Shown piece by piece: positions 1 through 12,184 of a DNA stretch of 64,000 bases. Under the pieces are notes generated by a model. It had not been told where the DNA came from. It worked only from the letters and a program-made list of their open reading frames with translations, and ran no database searches. Source of the DNA: Panicum virgatum (taxonomy: Eukaryota; Streptophyta; Magnoliopsida; Poales; Poaceae); NCBI RefSeq assembly GCF_016808335.1, contig NC_053146.1, forward strand, positions 38,560,470 through 38,624,469, read 5' to 3'. A program made the position numbers and the translations under genes. The stretch's first letter is position 1; every line of letters begins with the position of its first letter.

Positions 1-35
1 CCTGAAAAAGCGCAAAAACAAAAAAAAGATGCAAT

Positions 36-109
36 TGTCTAAGCCCAGGTTCGAACTGGGGACCTTTAGTGTGTGAGACTAACGTGATAACCAACTACAC
101 CACCCAGAC
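36..109 (-). tRNA. tRNA-Val (anticodon CAC)
   Basis: Read on the minus strand, this 74-nt stretch folds as a complete cloverleaf. It has a 7-bp acceptor stem (GTCTGGG with CTTAGAC, two G-U pairs), a D arm GTGT..ATCAC, a 5-bp anticodon stem TTAGT/ACTAA around the loop CTCACAC, and a T arm CCCAG-TTCGAAC-CTGGG. The discriminator base is A. The anticodon CAC reads the valine codon GUG. There is no intron and CCA is not encoded, as expected for a nuclear eukaryotic tRNA gene. T-rich DNA lies just 3' of the gene on the minus strand and could serve as the Pol III stop. Confidence 0.93.
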
Positions 110-131
110 AATTTGGTCCAGCACCGACTGT

Positions 132-215
132 TGATGTATATATTAGTTCTTCACTACGGTGTTGATTTCAGTGCTGATGTATATATTAGTTCTTCACTAC
201 GGTGTTGATTTCAGT
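132..215. repeat. 43-bp tandem duplication
   Basis: Two nearly identical 41-bp copies (132-172 and 175-215) containing TATATATTAGTTCTTC and CGGTGTTGATTTC are separated by 2 bp. No gene is associated with them. Confidence 0.85.
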
Positions 216-774
216 ACCTTCACTATAGTTCCACTTGCCTTGTGCTAAGGCAAAAACCCTTTTTACATTGCGGTCGTGTAATAACCTCGTATTCTTTTCT
301 AGGCAATAGCTGCTCGTTCACTTCTTTTTGCCAGTTGCGCCTACACTTGTTGCAAATATGGTAGATGCTGTAATTTGGGCCTTTTTTGTGAAAGTAATTT
401 GGGCCTTGTTATTGCATATGGACCAGGCCAGAAGACTGTTTTCTTTCAGGTGAGCCGTTTGGGTTGATATCAGTCAAATAAGCACTACTTCACGGAAATT
501 GACGCGGCCCAGTATTCCTGCAAAATACACACAGATATGTTGGATCCACGTTCACGGTCCCACCAATCCAAACAAAGGACGGCTCTGTCGGCACGAATGG
601 CCCCAGAACCGCCGCCATGCCAACACGCCACCTCGTCCATGGAGTCCCTGCTGCTGCTGCTGCTACGCGCTGTTAAACTATAGAATTTTTACACATAGAA
701 TTTTGCTGCTGTTGCCGCCATGCCAACACATAGAATTTTTACATATTTAAAATATTAAACATAAATCAATTACA
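216..774. other. intergenic, nothing recognised
   Basis: No convincing coding region is seen. A (CTG)n-like stretch near 648-665 and two copies of a short ACACATAGAATTTT motif (about 692 and 726) are the only visible structure. Confidence 0.5.
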
Positions 775-1067
775 AAACTAATTACAGAACTTGTCTGTAA
801 ACTATAAGACGAATCTAATGAGTCTAATTAATTCATCATTAGAGCAACTGTACTGTAGTAATTACTGTAGCAATTTAGTGTCTAATCATCGTCTAGTTAG
901 ATTCATTAGATTCGTCTCGCAATTTACAAACAAACTATACAATTCATTTTTTATTTTATCTAGATTTAGTACTTCATGCAATTTACAAACAAACTATGCA
1001 ATTTACAAACAAACTATGCAATTCTCTTTCGATGTGATTGATTTGAAATTTTAAATTTTGCAACTAA
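775..1067. mobile_element. MITE-like remnant
   Basis: The stretch contains grass-MITE hallmarks: AGACGAATCTAATGAG, its inverted counterpart CATTAGATTCGTCTCGCAA, and an end CTAAACAAGGG. A 20-bp unit, CAATTTACAAACAAACTAT, occurs three times (about 920, 978 and 1000). The left end is not clear, so the boundary is approximate. Confidence 0.5.
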
Positions 1068-1115
1068 ACAAGGGCTATGCTGGCTTCCCAGTTCCCAAGC
1101 TAATTGGATTGTTGA

Positions 1116-1347
1116 GGATGTGTTTAGTTGGTGAAAAAGTTTGGGTTTTAGTATTGTAGCACATTTTATTGTTACTTGATAAATAATGTCCAATCATGAA
1201 TTAATTAGATTTAAAAGATTCATCTCATGCTAATCAGTTAGACTGTATAATTAATTATTTTTTCAACTACATTTAATGTCTCATGCATGTGTCCGAAGAT
1301 TCGATGTGATGGGTACTGTAGTTTTTTTTTTGAAACTAAACACCCCC
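1116..1347. mobile_element. MITE with GTGTTTAG-type inverted ends
   Basis: The ends GGATGTGTTTAGTT and AACTAAACACCCCC are imperfect inverted repeats. The interior carries the degenerate AAAGATTCATCTCATGC box seen in related elements here. No clean target duplication is visible. At about 230 bp with no ORF, it is non-autonomous. Confidence 0.6.
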
Positions 1348-1513
1348 AACGAGAAGCAAAGATCAAGCACACTCCTTGCATCATCATCCATCAGGGCGGA
1401 GCCTGACTGCTGTCGTTCTGAATTTTTGGTTCACGCCGCCAGCGCCACGGCTTGCTTTGCTCGGCAAGCAGTAAATTTCCAGTGTTACCCATTATCAGCG
1501 CTGAAATAGAGTA

Positions 1514-1772
1514 CTCGCTCCATACTCGAAAAGAATATCATTTTAGAAAAGATTTGGGTCAAATATTGAGAATATAAATTATGAATAACTTTCAAATTGT
1601 TAACTTTCAAAATATAAAAAAAACATATAAATAGTTTTGTCTCGAAAAGTATTTAAAAATATATAAATATATAATTTTGTGATAAATATTTTTATAAAAA
1701 TAAGAAGTCAAAATTAAGTTTTGGAGACCGTGTCACTGTCTAAATCGACATTTTTTTCAAGTATGAAGGGAG
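1514..1772. mobile_element. Stowaway-type MITE (Tc1/mariner)
   Basis: The inverted ends begin CTCGCTCCATACTCGAAAA on the left and CTCCCTTCATACTTGAAAA when the right end is reversed, and a TA dinucleotide flanks both sides. The 259-bp AT-rich interior has no ORF. These are the standard features of Stowaway MITEs. Confidence 0.85.
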
Positions 1773-4366
1773 TATCTCTACAATCAAACTCAGTCACGTC
1801 AGCAGCTAGATCTCACTGTAAATATAATGCACGTGGCAGTAATTCTGAGTAGTACATGTGTGCTACATCGTCAGCACGAGACCGTCTTGTGCTGCCCAGC
1901 TAGATTCTGAGATTTGCAGCATGAAGATGATAAACAAATAAAGGCATGATCATGACTACCTTGACATTGTTCAGACACTGGCGTGGCTTTGGATGTTCAC
2001 ATCTTTTTTGGAGGGGCTACGCCAAAAGAGCAAATACTAAAACACGCATTCGCATGGCTTTGTATGCAATTACATAAGAAAAAAAGAACATGGCACGGAG
2101 TAGCCTGTGTGCCAGGGCAATAGACGTGATGGTAAGATATTACTAGTAACAATCACAGCCTGAAGAATACAAAATGCATCAGGTATATTATCAGTGTCGA
2201 GTGGAACGAAGATAAACAAACAAAAGCAAGCATGATGGCTACCTTGACAATGTTCAGACAAATGCATGACTAGTATGTGTGTTCACACATCTGGAGTGGG
2301 CCATGTCAAAAGGCTACCAAAAGGAAATGACACTAGTTCCTCTTTGAGTTCTCATACCAAGTAGCAAGTGCTCCGACAATTGCTTTTCTTCTCACTTGCA
2401 TTTACCCCTATAATATCTCATACCATAAGTTGCCTTTCTTTTGTTGCTTTTCTATTGTATGCACTGTGTTGGTTTGGGCCATCATAGTTGGCAATCACAG
2501 GATTCAGCCAGCACTTGCGTCTCATTGGCTGCTTGAGGACTAAGAAGTCTAAGATTGCAGCTCCTAGAACCCTAGTGGAGTAGAGGTACCTTTCGTGAAG
2601 AGGAGATTCATGGAGCCCACAAAGCATGCGATTCTCCGGTTTCAATCATGGAGGGGTTCCATGAGTGTCATCTCAATGGGCTCCATGCTGATCATGCACT
2701 TACATTCTAATGTTCATTGCAGAATGAAGTTCTAATGCAATTACTCCTGCCTTAACTTTACACTGATGAACATCAGATGTAGGAAACAGGCAGTTTTTCA
2801 TGATGATCTGCACCCTTCATTTAGTAGTTCAGCACAATTTTTTTTATCCATCAGTATATTGTTCCATTTGTATACATCATGAAAATGGGTGTATATTATC
2901 ACTAAAGTGTGACTTGCATTTGATTGTTTCCTCCTTTAGGTTATATACTTGTGCATAGAACATAGTGTTACGGGAAGGGTGATGTAACAACACAAAGCAA
3001 GAAAAATAATAAAAAAGGCGTCGAATGTGCAACCCCCCACACACATGTAAAAAAACACACACTAAGGCAGCATAGAAGAAGCTAAAAGCTAAAGTGCACG
3101 CAATCATCCTGCCAATTCATGCATTGAGAAGCCGCAAAGGTCAATTCATTTGTCTAGGGCACACTGGTCCAAGAGTCCTACCAAAGATTGATGAAGTTGG
3201 GCTGTGCTGCTCACGTCTTCGAACTATTCCTACAGAACTGTATTTCAAGCAAGTTCTTTAATACCTGTATTTCAATCAAGCTCCTTACCACATATAAATG
3301 TGTGATGTTCCTGCAACTTTCTGTTGTCGGATGATAAATGAGCCACGTGTTTCTAGACGTAAAAGAATAGGAGTTGGATTTTGTAAATTCATATACATAT
3401 TGGTAAAATGCTGGAAAAATAAATTGCAATGCATAACTGAAGCTTCTGCGTATTACTCTGACTGTCTGCCAATCAGACGTGCAGGTTCTAGTTCTGTGGT
3501 TCCACAGTATAACAGTCTCAGTGGCACGGCCTAATGATTTCGAGCTACAAAAGCTGAAAAGCAGATGGAAAATCCGCAACACATGGATCCACATAGGGCA
3601 TGGCAAAAGAGCAGGTATGGTGCAGCTTCTGTTCCTCCTGTTTCTACTGCAGCCGCCATGAAACCTGACTGATTCAGTGCAGTGTCTGCTTGGCTGCTTG
3701 CCAGGACAAAGAGGGCAAACAAAAGGAGCAGACAAAAGAAGCAATGGGACCAACAAGGCTACTCAAATCTGATCACTGTCACAGGTGTTCTTTAAAATAA
3801 TGCTGCATGTTTTAATAAAAAAACGCTTGTCATGGAACTCACTCATTGGTTAGTGCCTGAATTACTCTAGCATGTTTAGATGGGCGTAGAATGGTGAAAA
3901 TTGCCTCCATTTTCCCTAAGTTCCACAGGAATTGAACTACTTTGTTCAAAACTCCAGTGAAATTGTTGCACACCAAACACGCCAAGTATTGGTTTGTATA
4001 AAAGGTAATCGTGTTTTCTATAGTCAGGTTGAGATCCATGGAAGTTTTAGTTCATCAAACACTGTAGCATTTCCTCAAGATTTTCCAAAGTATCTTACCA
4101 GCATCGCGTGAAAAGGTTTGGAAAGCTAAGCACAAAAAGATTGAAATAGACCACCAGGATAGCACTACCTAGCCATGAACACCAAAATTTTGCCACAGAA
4201 CAGATTGATAGCAACCAGCACTTTTCATTCAGAGTAAAAGGCTAGTGCATTACAAGCTTTGGCAATGATTCAGAACTATCTAGCTGCTATCAGGAATGCA
4301 TTTCTCAGGATCAGATATAATGCCAATTGGTTTGTAGTACCTTATCCGAGAAGAGTAAACACACTT
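1773..4366. other. intergenic, nothing coding recognised
   Basis: The ORFs here are short and resemble no family I know. A diverged direct repeat of about 60 bp is present at 1924-1985 and 2213-2273; both copies contain CTACCTTGACA and TGTTCAGACA. The last few hundred bases are the downstream flank of the receptor kinase. Confidence 0.5.
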
Positions 4367-4372
4367 TTTATT
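4367..4372 (-). terminator. putative poly(A) signal of the receptor kinase
   Basis: AATAAA on the minus strand lies 34 nt past the stop codon of the receptor kinase, a plausible though close position for a plant polyadenylation signal. Confidence 0.4.
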
Positions 4373-4405
4373 CATTATTCTTCAGATGGCTAGAGGTGCC
4401 TCAGG

Positions 4406-7400
4406 TCAGACGGCCAGAGGTGCCACCTTCAGCTTCGGCTTGTTCTCTTCCTTGACCCCCAGCAGCATCGACACCACAGCCCTCATTGGTGGGCGGTTGG
4501 CTGGAAGGTTTGAGACACACATCAGGGCGATCTTCAGAACCTTGCACATCTCATCCTTGAACTGCTCAGCGAGAGTCTGCTCGAGCACAGACTCCAGCCC
4601 GTTCTGCTCAATAGTGGCAGACACCCACGTCACAAGGTCCACCTCGCCAATCTCCGGTGCCATCGGCTTCATACCAGTGACAAGCTCCAACATCACCACA
4701 CCAAAGCTATATATGTCGCTCTTTTCAGTCACATGGAGAGTGTAAGCATACTCTGCAACGCACAACAGATAACTCAGGTTAAGAACTAATATGCAGTATA
4801 TGTAAAAGCTCTAAGCTGTAGCTTCAGTTAACTAGAATATGTTTCAAAAACTATATAGAGCAAGTGATGAAAAAGATACTCTGGAGAAGTAAATAATAAA
4901 AATGGTGAAGCACAGCAGCTACTTATGCAACAAGAACTACTATTAGACATCAGCAACTCACCAGGTGCGATGTACCCACAAGATCCTGCGATTATTGACA
5001 TGGTGGCTGGGCCATCCCCAATAGTCTTGGCAACACCAAAATCAGCAACCTTGGCACCATACTCTGCATCAAGCAGGATGTTGTTTGACTTCACGTCCCG
5101 ATGGACGATTGGGGGCTTACAGTCATGGTGCAAGTAGGAGAGTCCTTCAGCAGTGCTGACAGCAATCTTATACCTCATCGGCCAATCCAAGATGCTGCGT
5201 TTTGCACTGTGAAGCATATCCCCCAAGCTACCATTTGGCATGTACTCATAGACAAGCAATCTGCAGACTGTGTTTGTAATACTGCAGGCAAGCTTTACAA
5301 TGTTCTTGTGCCTTACTTTGCTTAGTGTGGCAACCTCAGCCTCAAATGTGTCTATCCTTTTGCTTGCCACACCGATTGGCCAGAGTTTCTTGACAGCCAT
5401 GGCCTCACCCTGAGGTCCGACAACAGCCTTGTACACCTTGCCTGCACCACCCTGGCCAATCACATTGCTCTCGTCGAGACTATTCACAACCTCTCTCTCA
5501 CTGAAATCCACCCTGTGGTAGGATGTGAGCACCCAGCTGGACTTTCCATCATCCAATTCAGCTGCACTTATCTTGTACAACCTGCACTTGTAACAGAACC
5601 AAAAAAGACCGAGGAGTAGGATGATCCCAGCAGCTACGAAGATGTACACAACCAGCTTGATAATGGTATGTCTTTTGGCATCAGAATTGCCATTGCTCTG
5701 ACAGAACCCATGGCACAGGCCAGGGTTGCCCAAGAAGCTTTCTTGGTACTGTATTCCATTGAAGAGAACCGGTAAAGCCCCTGAGAGCTTGTTATAGGAA
5801 AAGTTGAAATGAGTCAGCCTGAGATCCTGCAACTGCACAGGCACCTGACCTGAAAGCTCATTGTTTGACAAATCAAGGGTATTCATCTCAATAATCTCCC
5901 CAAGCTCAGGAGGGACGTTCCCACTGAGGTGGTTATCTGAAAGGTACAGCTGTGACAATTTCTTCAACTTACGAAAATCCTTTGGGATCTCTCCAGAGAA
6001 ATAATTATGGCTCAGATCAAGATTGTCAAGTAAGGAAAGGTTGGCGAGCGATGGTGGCAGAGGCCCAGAGAAGCAATTGTTTGAAGCCTTGAACTCTTGC
6101 AGATTGATCAATGTCCCCAGCTTGGCAGGCAGAGCACCAGTGAACCGGTTGTCCTGTAGGAGCAGCTTGGATAGGTTCTGGGCACCAGCAATGGCAGGGT
6201 GAACCGTCCCCGACAGCGCATTGCCACGAAGCTCCAGCAGGTAGACACCCGGCAATCCCCAGAATTCTGGCGGCACCGAACCAGACAGCCTGTTGTTTGA
6301 CAGCCGCACTCTGGTCAGTGTCCGGCATTGCCCCAATTCCACCGGAATGGCACCTTCAAACTCATTGTCCAGTAGCATGAGCTGATTTAGCTTTCCGGAA
6401 GCACATAGCGTCGCCGGAATTGGACCTGACAGCCGGTTGTCCGAGGTGTCCAGGAATTGGAGGGGGCAATTCTTTCCAAACTCCGGCGGCAATGGCCCGG
6501 AGAGCTGGTTACCGAAAATCCGGAGGTCGGACAGACATGGCGCCACCCCCAGCGTCTCCGGCACGCGACCGGACAGATTGTTCTGGTACATGTGCACGCT
6601 CGCCAGCATCGGCGCCGCGAACATGTCCTCCGGTATCTCCCCAGTGAGCCCGTTCATGGAGATGTCCAGTGAACGGAGCCTCTTGAGGCCTCCAAACCCC
6701 ACCGGAATGCTCCCGGAGAGCTGGTTCGAGAAGAGCTCGATCTGCTCCAGAGAACTCAAATTCCCGATGCTTCCTGGTATCTCGCCGTGGATGCTGTTCC
6801 TTGAGATGTCCAGATTGACGAGATTCTTTAGCTTTCCAATGGAAGAAGGGATGATACCGCTGAGGGAGCAGTTGGCGACGAACAGCACGCGAAGGTCGGC
6901 GAGGTCGCCGAGCTTCTCTGGCAATGGCGACGGAGAGAACAGGTTGTAGGCGAGGCTGAACTCCTGGAGGGCGGTGAGGTTGGCCAGGAACGCCGGAAAC
7001 TCGCCGGAGAGAAGGTTCTGGACCAGGTTCAGCACGAGGAGCGACCGGAACCCGGCGCCCCACTCCGGCGGCACCTCGCCGGAAAATTTGTTCCCGGCGA
7101 GGTTGAGGTGCGAGAGCGCCGGGAGCGCGGCGAGGCAGGCCGGCAGCAGGCCCACGAACTCGTTCGCGGAGAGGTCGAGGTGTTCGAGGGACCGCAAGGA
7201 GCAGAGCGCGGCCGGGAAGCCGCCGCCGAGGGATAGTTTGGAGAGGTCGAGCCCGGCGACGGCCGCGGTGGAGTTGTTGGCGCAGGACACGCGCGCCCAG
7301 CGGCACGGTGAGCCGCGGCCGGAGTCGCCGATCCAGCCGGCCAGCGCGCCGGAGGGGTCCCGGAGCGCGGACCTCGCGGCGAGGAGGAATCTGGCGTCGG

Positions 7401-7473
7401 AGGAGGCGGCCGCAATGGCCTGGAGCAGGAGCAGCAGGAACGCGAGGAGGAGGCGATGGCCGATGGCAGCCAT
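4406..7473 (-). CDS. LRR receptor-like serine/threonine kinase (subfamily XI, HAESA-like)
   Basis: This is a plasma-membrane receptor kinase, 952 residues, in two exons: 7473-4962 and 4752-4406. The 209-bp intron has a GT donor and an AG acceptor, and the phase-1 junction rebuilds the Glu of GYIAPE. I chose the ATG at 7473 because it starts a clear signal peptide (about residues 1-24, poly-Leu); the open frame upstream has no secretory signal. Residues about 75-570 hold some 20 plant LRRs (LxxLxLxxNxLxGxIP). A membrane segment lies at about 606-628. The kinase domain (about 670-935) has the Gly loop GQGGAGKVY, catalytic Lys around 695, HRDVKSNN around 791 (an RD kinase), DFG at 811 and the activation segment SCGYIAPEY. 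The whole looks intact. LRR-XI receptors usually bind secreted peptides and recruit SERK co-receptors; ligand and exact orthology cannot be read from the sequence. HSL-type is my best guess. Confidence 0.93.
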
Positions 7474-8404
7474 GGCGCGCGGCGGTGGACTGGTGGGGAG
7501 AGTGGGGAGTGTGGAGTGGGGGGAGGTTTTAAGCAGGGAGTTGCCTTGCGGTCGCAGGATTGGAAGGCTCCCTGGTTTGTCTCTTTGGGAGAAGTGCACA
7601 TTGAAACTGAGAGAGGTTTCTTTTTTGCTAGGGGACCCAAAGGGTGTGCACCCAAATGTGTACCAGGCGCAAACCACATCACCAACCATGTCAATTGAGG
7701 TAATTCGGCTGAGTTGGCACGCGCGGAGTGGCTCGACGCATCGCCGATGGAAAATGGAGTGGTGCGCCAAGTGAATAGCGAGAAATACATTTCTCTAGTT
7801 GATCGGCGCAGTACAGTTGTCGCCACATAATTAATGGAGTTCCACACAAGTTGGGTCAATGTTAACTTTTTGTGGGCGCCGAAAACGTAACCCGTCGATT
7901 TATGTAGTAGCGACAAACAGCATTACGCATATGCCTGTATTGATAGCAGGATGGCGGCGCGATTCAAGTAACCGATGATTTGGTTGTTCAGAGTACAAAA
8001 TGTCGAGTCTCTTACATTTTTTTAGTAGCATAAACATATGAAAAATCTAACTTTTTATTTGAACAAGCTGATGCATTGTGCAAATTACCCTAATAAAAAG
8101 AAAATATGCAACTAGATAAAGTTAATTAGGATTTACATGAAAGCGCTAGCTGGAATATTTTGCCGAGGATCCAGCGTCCTCCGATGGGGCGCGCGGCTCC
8201 TGCGTGGATCTAGCAGGACGCGGGTGGAGGCCGGTTGGCTCCCCGCAAGCAAGAGATCGGCCGGTTCTGAGAAATGCGGGAAGCATGGCGCAGCGAAGCC
8301 CGCGCGCGCCTCCCGTGCTCTCCGGCGCCGTACGCTACCGCCCCCGGCCGGGGACGGGCGCTCCGTTCCGTGTCACGGGTTCCCCTGCACCGGGTCCAGG
8401 AGCT
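7474..8404. other. 5' flank of the receptor kinase
   Basis: This is the promoter-side DNA of the receptor kinase. The open frame extending to 7770 and the overlapping GC-rich frames are shadows. A C-rich leader precedes the ATG on the minus strand and TTAAAA lies about 60 nt upstream, too weak to call a TATA box. A GC-rich patch (8150-8400) has no recognisable product. Confidence 0.5.
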
Positions 8405-8610
8405 TAGCGTGGCTTTGTTTGGTTTCTCCCCGTACTAGAAATAGTGTTACTTTGACCGTTAATTATGATATCAGACAAATGCAGTTTACAAAATCAACTT
8501 CAGAACCCCGCGCTAGTGATAGCAAATCATCAATTAATTACAGTTATTAGATTCGTCGCGAAAAATTACACTCATCTTTAAAAAGATTTTACAAATAGAC
8601 TTCATCTATT
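8405..8610. mobile_element. truncated MITE remnant
   Basis: It begins GGCTTTGTTTGG, close to the GTGTTTAG-type ends, and contains TTATTAGATTCGTCGCGAAA, a diverged form of the box shared by the MITEs in this window. The right end is missing or unrecognisable. Confidence 0.4.
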
Positions 8611-8737
8611 ATATTATTAAAGGAGTGTTAAAAGAAGATACTACGTTCATCGAGAAAGTCTAGAAATTCTCACATTAATCTAAAAAAGAGAAGAATTTAT
8701 GCCATTGGATTTTATGATGATCTAACGGTCTAAACTA

Positions 8738-9414
8738 AGTCAAGAGTCCATATCAAATACTATTAATAAATAACTAATTTCGAAATTAAAAAATAGAACA
8801 AATTAGAAATAAACTAACTCAACAGTTCATATCAGATACTATTACTAAAGAGCTAATTTCGGAATTTTAAAATAGGAAAAACATGGATATGACCAAAAAG
8901 TCCATACCACATACCAGTAGTACAAAAAAAAATTCAAAATAAAAAATAAAAAAAAATTCTTCATAATAGCTAATTTCGAAATTAAAAAAGAGGAAAAATT
9001 AGGACTAAACTAACACAAAAGTCCATATCAAATACTATTATTAAAGAGCTAATTTCTATTTAAAATATGAAAAACTAGGATATGACCAAAGAGTCCATAC
9101 CAAATACAATTAGTAAAAAATAAATTCAAAATTTACTAGATGCCTAATATGAGGAATGATATTATAAAGATAAAACATATGATATTAAGATTGTAGCTTA
9201 CTGCTGTTATTAGATATTATAGAGATAAATATTATTACTAAAGAGCTCTTCCAGAATTTTAAAATAGCAAAAATTAGGATATGACCAAATAGTCCATACC
9301 GAATATGATTAGTAAAAAATAAATTAAAAATTCTAGAAGTCCAAAATGAGGAACGATATTATAAAGACAAAATGCATGATATTAAAATCGTAGTTCACTG
9401 TTGTTGTTAGATAG
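8738..9414. repeat. AT-rich degenerate repeat block
   Basis: Modules such as AGTCCATA(C/T)CAAATAC, TAAAGAGCTAATTTC and GATATGACCAAA recur five or more times. The best-preserved copies, 9077-9217 and 9276-9413, are about 140 bp each with an offset of 199 bp. There is no coding sequence. It may be the interior of an unidentified transposon. Confidence 0.65.
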
Positions 9415-10826
9415 AAGGAATAGCATCTGTGCTAGCTACCTCTAAAAGACCTAGATGACAATGCCAAAAAATAGAATAGAGGAGGTGGCGCCAACATCTG
9501 GATGTTCCAACAGAAGCTAAAGATGTCAAAGACATGGGACGTGGTCATCCGGTGAGTTTGTGGAACGTAGCAAAAGGCCGTTGAGAGATATGAGATGCGT
9601 GCAAAGAAATCGGATCGGAAACACATGTATGTTCCTTATTTATGTTAAGTATACTCTCACACTTAGTGTGTATTCATATTTGAAATGTGATGCACGGAGC
9701 AGATATATGGTGTTCTACGTAACAAGCAGCCTCATGGGAAGCCAAAAGAATATATGGCGCTGCAATATGGTAAAAATCAGCTTAGATAAATAAATAATAA
9801 ATAACTAAATTATAAAAAATGAAAATAGTATTTCATTTCCAATTGATATTTAGAAGCAAATTATACTTAAATAAAGAGCACAGATATTAAAATTTTCATG
9901 CTATTGCCACTACAGGTACACCTTCATTTTCTTCTTTTAAAATGAATTAACCATTGTCTCAATTACGTATGTCTACAAGTTGCTTGATTGGTTGTCTGGC
10001 ACTATAGATTATAACAACTATGTAATTGCAATTTTCATTGGCTAACATTAAATTTTCCTATGGTACTAATTTGAAAAAATTAGAAAGATGCATGTTTCTA
10101 CTATCAAATTATAAATGACCAAATAAATATTAATTGTTACATATCAATCACCATATACCGAAAGCTAAGTAGTGGTTTGACTATGACATTCATTGAGTCT
10201 TGCATGCCCTTTATTATATGTCAACATCTCAAACACCAGTACGTTCGACGATAACACAAGTAACCCAAACAATTATTAGGGTTTTATTTGCTGGGCTTCT
10301 CCAATAGTTTGTGATAAAGTTCTAACAAATGCATAAAAATAAAATAGCTTCGTCCAAGACGCCCAAATGAAATCCTAGAATGGCTTGCAATATAGAAGAG
10401 GAGAAAAAAATAGCTTCACCGGCTTCTTCTCGCTCACTAAGTTGTAAAGTGTTCTCAAAATTACCACATTACCATCAACAAGATAGTTTAATAAATATTT
10501 AAAAAACAGTTTCAACTCCATAAAAAATGTTGTTTCACCATTAAAATCAAAACTAAAGAAGTTTTAGGAGGAAATGATTGGGAGCTGGTTTGGGGAGCTG
10601 TTGAAGTCCGAAATTTGTTGGTTACTTCCAAAAATGAGTTTTGGGAATAGATTTAGGGTACTCTTGGAGATGGTCTTAGTGTGCAATTTAGAAAGCATGT
10701 TAACAACTAAAAAACTATTGGCATGGCCATAGAGAAGTACAATTTAATAGCATTTTACTGAAAACTATGAGTAGAAAAAAGTTAATACGACTAAGATTTT
10801 GAGAGAGCGATGATGACCATAGAGGA
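9415..10826. other. AT-rich intergenic DNA
   Basis: I see no gene, RNA or complete mobile element here; the ORFs are short and not recognisable. Confidence 0.5.
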
Positions 10827-11901
10827 TGTCGTGGTGTGCAAACCCACAGTCGGGTGGCGTAGTGCACCCTCCTAAACCCAGAGGGTGAGTACTCAGGGGT
10901 TAGCTAGGGTTAGTTCGATCTTGGTGGAAGAACACGATGAACGCAGCAGGTTTAGAGTGGTTCGGGCCGCCAGAGTGTAATACCCTACGTCCACTGTGTG
11001 TTGTATTGCTTGGGCTCTCAAGAGGTTGAGAGTCTTGACGTGTCTAGTGCTGAGTCCAGAGTGAGCCTCCAGAGTCCTCGCGAGCGCCTCACTTTTATAT
11101 CTCAAGAGAGGCGCGTACATGGCCGTTGGGTTCCCGACAGGTGAGCCCAATCGATATAGTATAAAATAACATATTGTTCATACATTATGGCGTTGCAGGC
11201 GAAGCAGATCTCATTTCTGGATTTCCTTGCCCTGCTCCTGGGAATCCTCCGTCCAGCATACCCATGCACTGTCTTGTCGAAACGGCGCCAGGGTGTAACT
11301 TGCGGCGTTGCCTGCAGCGTAGCTGAACGGGCCGTGTAGCTTGCGGCGTAGGCGGTATGATGGAAAAGTGATGTGCCGTCGTATCCATTTAATGCGGCAG
11401 ATGGGCTCTGCGCGGATGCGGCGCATGCGGCTGCACTGTGTACCTCGGTAATATGCGGTATATAGTGAGGCCTGACAAAGGCTGCCCTGCGTGCCGCGGC
11501 GGTAGAGCACGCCTCAACCACCCGCATTGAATGCGGTGGGTGGGCGAGTCTTCCAGCGGAAGACCCGCGCCCGCGCCTGCGGGACACGTGGCGCCTCCGG
11601 ACCCCCCGGTGGTATGTTGGTTCTACGCGCGTGGGAGGTCCGGATGGACGCGGGAGGTCCCGGACCCCCATAGGGGTCCGGGCCCTCGGTTGTTGGCTCG
11701 GAGCTTCCCCTCCTCAGAGACACGTGGCATCACCGGACCCGTCCCAGAGCGGGGAGCGGGTCCGAGGCCGTTGGCCCGGTGAGGTAGGAGCCGGACCCGT
11801 GGGGCCCGGCTGCTCCGCCCCTTATGGCGTAGTTACGGATGACTACGCGAGTCCTGCCTTGCTGCAGTAGGAGTGGTTATCCCTACTACAGGGTACCGAC
11901 A
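10827..11901 (-). mobile_element. solo LTR of a Ty3/Gypsy element
   Basis: A 1075-bp sequence begins TGTCG and ends ..ACCGACA, flanked by the perfect 5-bp duplication GAGGA (10822-10826 and 11902-11906). On the minus strand it begins TGTCGGTACCC, like the Gypsy LTR at 36525-37786, and has a TATAAAAG box around 11092-11099. There is no internal region, so it is most simply a solo LTR left by recombination between two LTRs. The ORFs inside it are meaningless. Confidence 0.85.
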
Positions 11902-11906
11902 GAGGA

Positions 11907-12181
11907 GAGTGAACATAAAGAAGGAGATTATACTTTGCCAGCTACAAAAATAAATTTATAGAGAATGCACACAACACGTGACGGAGAAAAGATATCGCAG
12001 CCATTAAATCAAAATAAATGTATGTATGAATAAATTTTAAAAACTAGAGATGGAAGAATAAAAATAAAAATTAGCTACCTGCACTATTTGCACGGTCCAT
12101 CTTACTAGTTTAGTACATTCAGCATGCGTCTTTTTTCGAGAAACGTGCGCGCCAGAATTCTTGGAAAAACCAAACAAGATC
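11907..12181. other. short intergenic gap
   Basis: Nothing is recognised between the solo LTR and the nested MITEs. Confidence 0.5.
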
Positions 12182-12184
12182 AGG

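Noticed and set aside
3211..3756. 181-codon minus-strand ORF
   Set aside because: No domain, unremarkable composition, and several overlapping frames of similar length.
7474..7770. Upstream extension of the receptor kinase frame to an earlier ATG
   Set aside because: The extra 99 residues have no secretory signal and would bury the obvious signal peptide that starts at 7473.
11102..11870. ORFs within the solo LTR
   Set aside because: They lie entirely inside LTR sequence and resemble no protein.
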